A stretch of 40,516 bases of DNA from Phycisphaerae bacterium. Lineage in GTDB: Bacteria; Planctomycetota; Phycisphaerae; Tepidisphaerales; Tepidisphaeraceae. The stretch is from assembly GCA_025936175.1 (NCBI GenBank), contig JAICTV010000020.1, positions 1 to 40,516 of the forward strand, read 5' to 3'. A model generated the notes under the pieces. It saw only the letters and a list, made by a program, of their open reading frames with translations, had not been told where the DNA came from and did no database searches. How positions within the stretch are numbered: the first letter of the stretch is position 1; each line of letters starts with the position of its first letter. The position numbers and the translations under genes are program-made. Shown one piece after another: positions 39,803 through 40,516 of the stretch.

Positions 39803-40516
39803 TTAGCGATCGACCGCAATCTCCAGAATCCGCCCCGGCTGCTGCTCGCCCGCGTTGTGGATCTGCCGCCAGATCTCGCAGACGTAGATTTTGCCGTGGC
39901 CGTCGAGATGCAGATCCGTCGGCCGCGCCACCGGCGACATGAACGGCGCGACTTCGCCGGTCAAAACGGGAAGTGACCCCTTTTTGTCCGCGGTCATAAA
40001 GGGGTCACTTCCCTTTTTGTCCTCTTTCAGCTTCACCCGCACGATGTCGAAGCCGACTTCCTTCGGCCCGATCAGATTGCCGAATCGCGCGACCAGCAGC
40101 GTTCCACGATAGGGCGGCGGAAAATCGTCGCCGAGATACACGACGCCCGACGGCGATGAGTGCGGATCGAACATCGCGACCGGGGGCTCGGTCTTCAACC
40201 CCGCGGGCATCTCGGGCTGATCGTCGTACGCCTTATGATCCCAGTCGGCGAACCTGTACGGGAAGCCGTAATGCTTTCCCTTCTCGATGAAGTTCAGCTC
40301 TTCCGGCGCGTCCGCGTTCGGTCCGTTCTCCGATGCGAACAACCGCCCGCGATCGTCGAAGCAGAAGCCGAACGCGTTGCGGATGCCCTTGGCGAAGATC
40401 TCGAGCTTGGGCTGATCCTGCTTCGGATCCAGCCGCCACATCGCCGACGTCACCGGCGTCTCGCCTTCGGTCGATCGCTTCGGATCGTTCCCCTTCTCGC
40501 CGTGATCCGTGCGCGA
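39803..40516 (-). CDS. Glucose/sorbosone dehydrogenase-like protein, C-terminal part (partial)
   Basis: Runs off the right edge; 237 codons are visible. The frame reads RTDHGEKGNDPKRSTEGETP at the edge, then MWRLDPKQDQPKLEIFAKGI, RNAFGFCFDDRGRLFASENG, HYGFPYRF, PSGVVYLGDDFPPPYRGTLL and RPTDLHLDGHGKIYV. This is the beta-propeller pattern of PQQ-dependent sugar (sorbosone/glucose) dehydrogenase-like proteins, often exported and numerous in Planctomycetota. Enzyme activity is not proven for most. About 20 residues (KKGSDPFMTADKKGSLPVL) are encoded by an in-frame family E repeat between two propeller blades. The start lies outside the window. Confidence 0.85.
   Translation of the reverse strand, partial: SRTDHGEKGNDPKRSTEGETPVTSAMWRLDPKQDQPKLEIFAKGIRNAFGFCFDDRGRLFASENGPNADAPEELNFIEKGKHYGFPYRFADWDHKAYDDQPEMPAGLKTEPPVAMFDPHSSPSGVVYLGDDFPPPYRGTLLVARFGNLIGPKEVGFDIVRVKLKEDKKGSDPFMTADKKGSLPVLTGEVAPFMSPVARPTDLHLDGHGKIYVCEIWRQIHNAGEQQPGRILEIAVDR
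39962..40023. repeat. Family E palindromic repeat, in frame inside the dehydrogenase gene
   Basis: GGGAAGTGACCCCTTT (39968-39983) and AAAGGGGTCACTTCCC (39998-40013) are perfect 16-base complements 14 bases apart. They are identical in core to the arms of the intergenic element at 35031-35155. Read on the minus strand it encodes two KKGSxPxxT units. Confidence 0.88.

Overview
The window is GC-rich, densely coded bacterial DNA. I read it as Planctomycetota, probably near class Phycisphaerae. This is inferred from a DUF1501 C-terminus at the left edge, a sorbosone/glucose-dehydrogenase-like protein at the right edge, a Uma2 protein, Thr/Gln/Pro-rich secreted proteins and the style of the type IV pilin-like proteins. 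No rRNA, tRNA, CRISPR array, transposase or phage gene was seen.

Left part (1-18.9 kb) is mostly housekeeping and carbohydrate genes: DUF1501 end, small membrane protein, rimO (-), a GT39-type membrane glycosyltransferase (-), folC, a GT2 glycosyltransferase, aroC (-), a secreted hydrolase fused to an uncharacterised domain, purC (-), a GH10-fold protein that lacks both catalytic glutamates, a ComEA-like helix-hairpin-helix membrane protein, uvrB, a GH2 glycosidase, Uma2 (-) and nadC.

The gap 18897-19504 is non-coding. Its left half is a chain of GC-rich hairpins that could be a structured RNA or leader.

From 19.5 to 38.6 kb lies a large type IV pilus/type II secretion hybrid locus, all on the + strand. 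It has two GspG-like (pseudo)pilins (the first with its own terminator), three overlapping minor-pilin genes (PilV/GspI-, PilW/GspJ- and PilX/GspK-like), a small exported protein, a GspH/FimT-like pseudopilin, pilM-pilN-pilO, a PilP/GspC-like protein, a secretin with an extra disordered tail, and a TPR lipoprotein. A signalling block follows (histidine kinase, receiver, GAF/HD-GYP, STAS), then the PilB/GspE ATPase with a MshEN-like N-terminus and PilC/GspF. No PilT retraction ATPase and no prepilin peptidase are present. The layout suggests an envelope-spanning fibre or secretion machine wired to two-component and c-di-GMP signals.

The right end holds a Tat-exported metallophosphoesterase and a partial sugar dehydrogenase.

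At least six families of short palindromic repeats are scattered through the window. Some exactly fill gaps between convergent genes. Others lie in frame inside genes (rimO, the GT39 gene, the terminal dehydrogenase) and add 20-30 residues to conserved proteins, as Rickettsia palindromic elements do. Several genes also have a -10 box only 6-9 bases before the start codon, which predicts leaderless mRNAs. These include a 22-bp divergent promoter shared by aroC and the gene at 8215.
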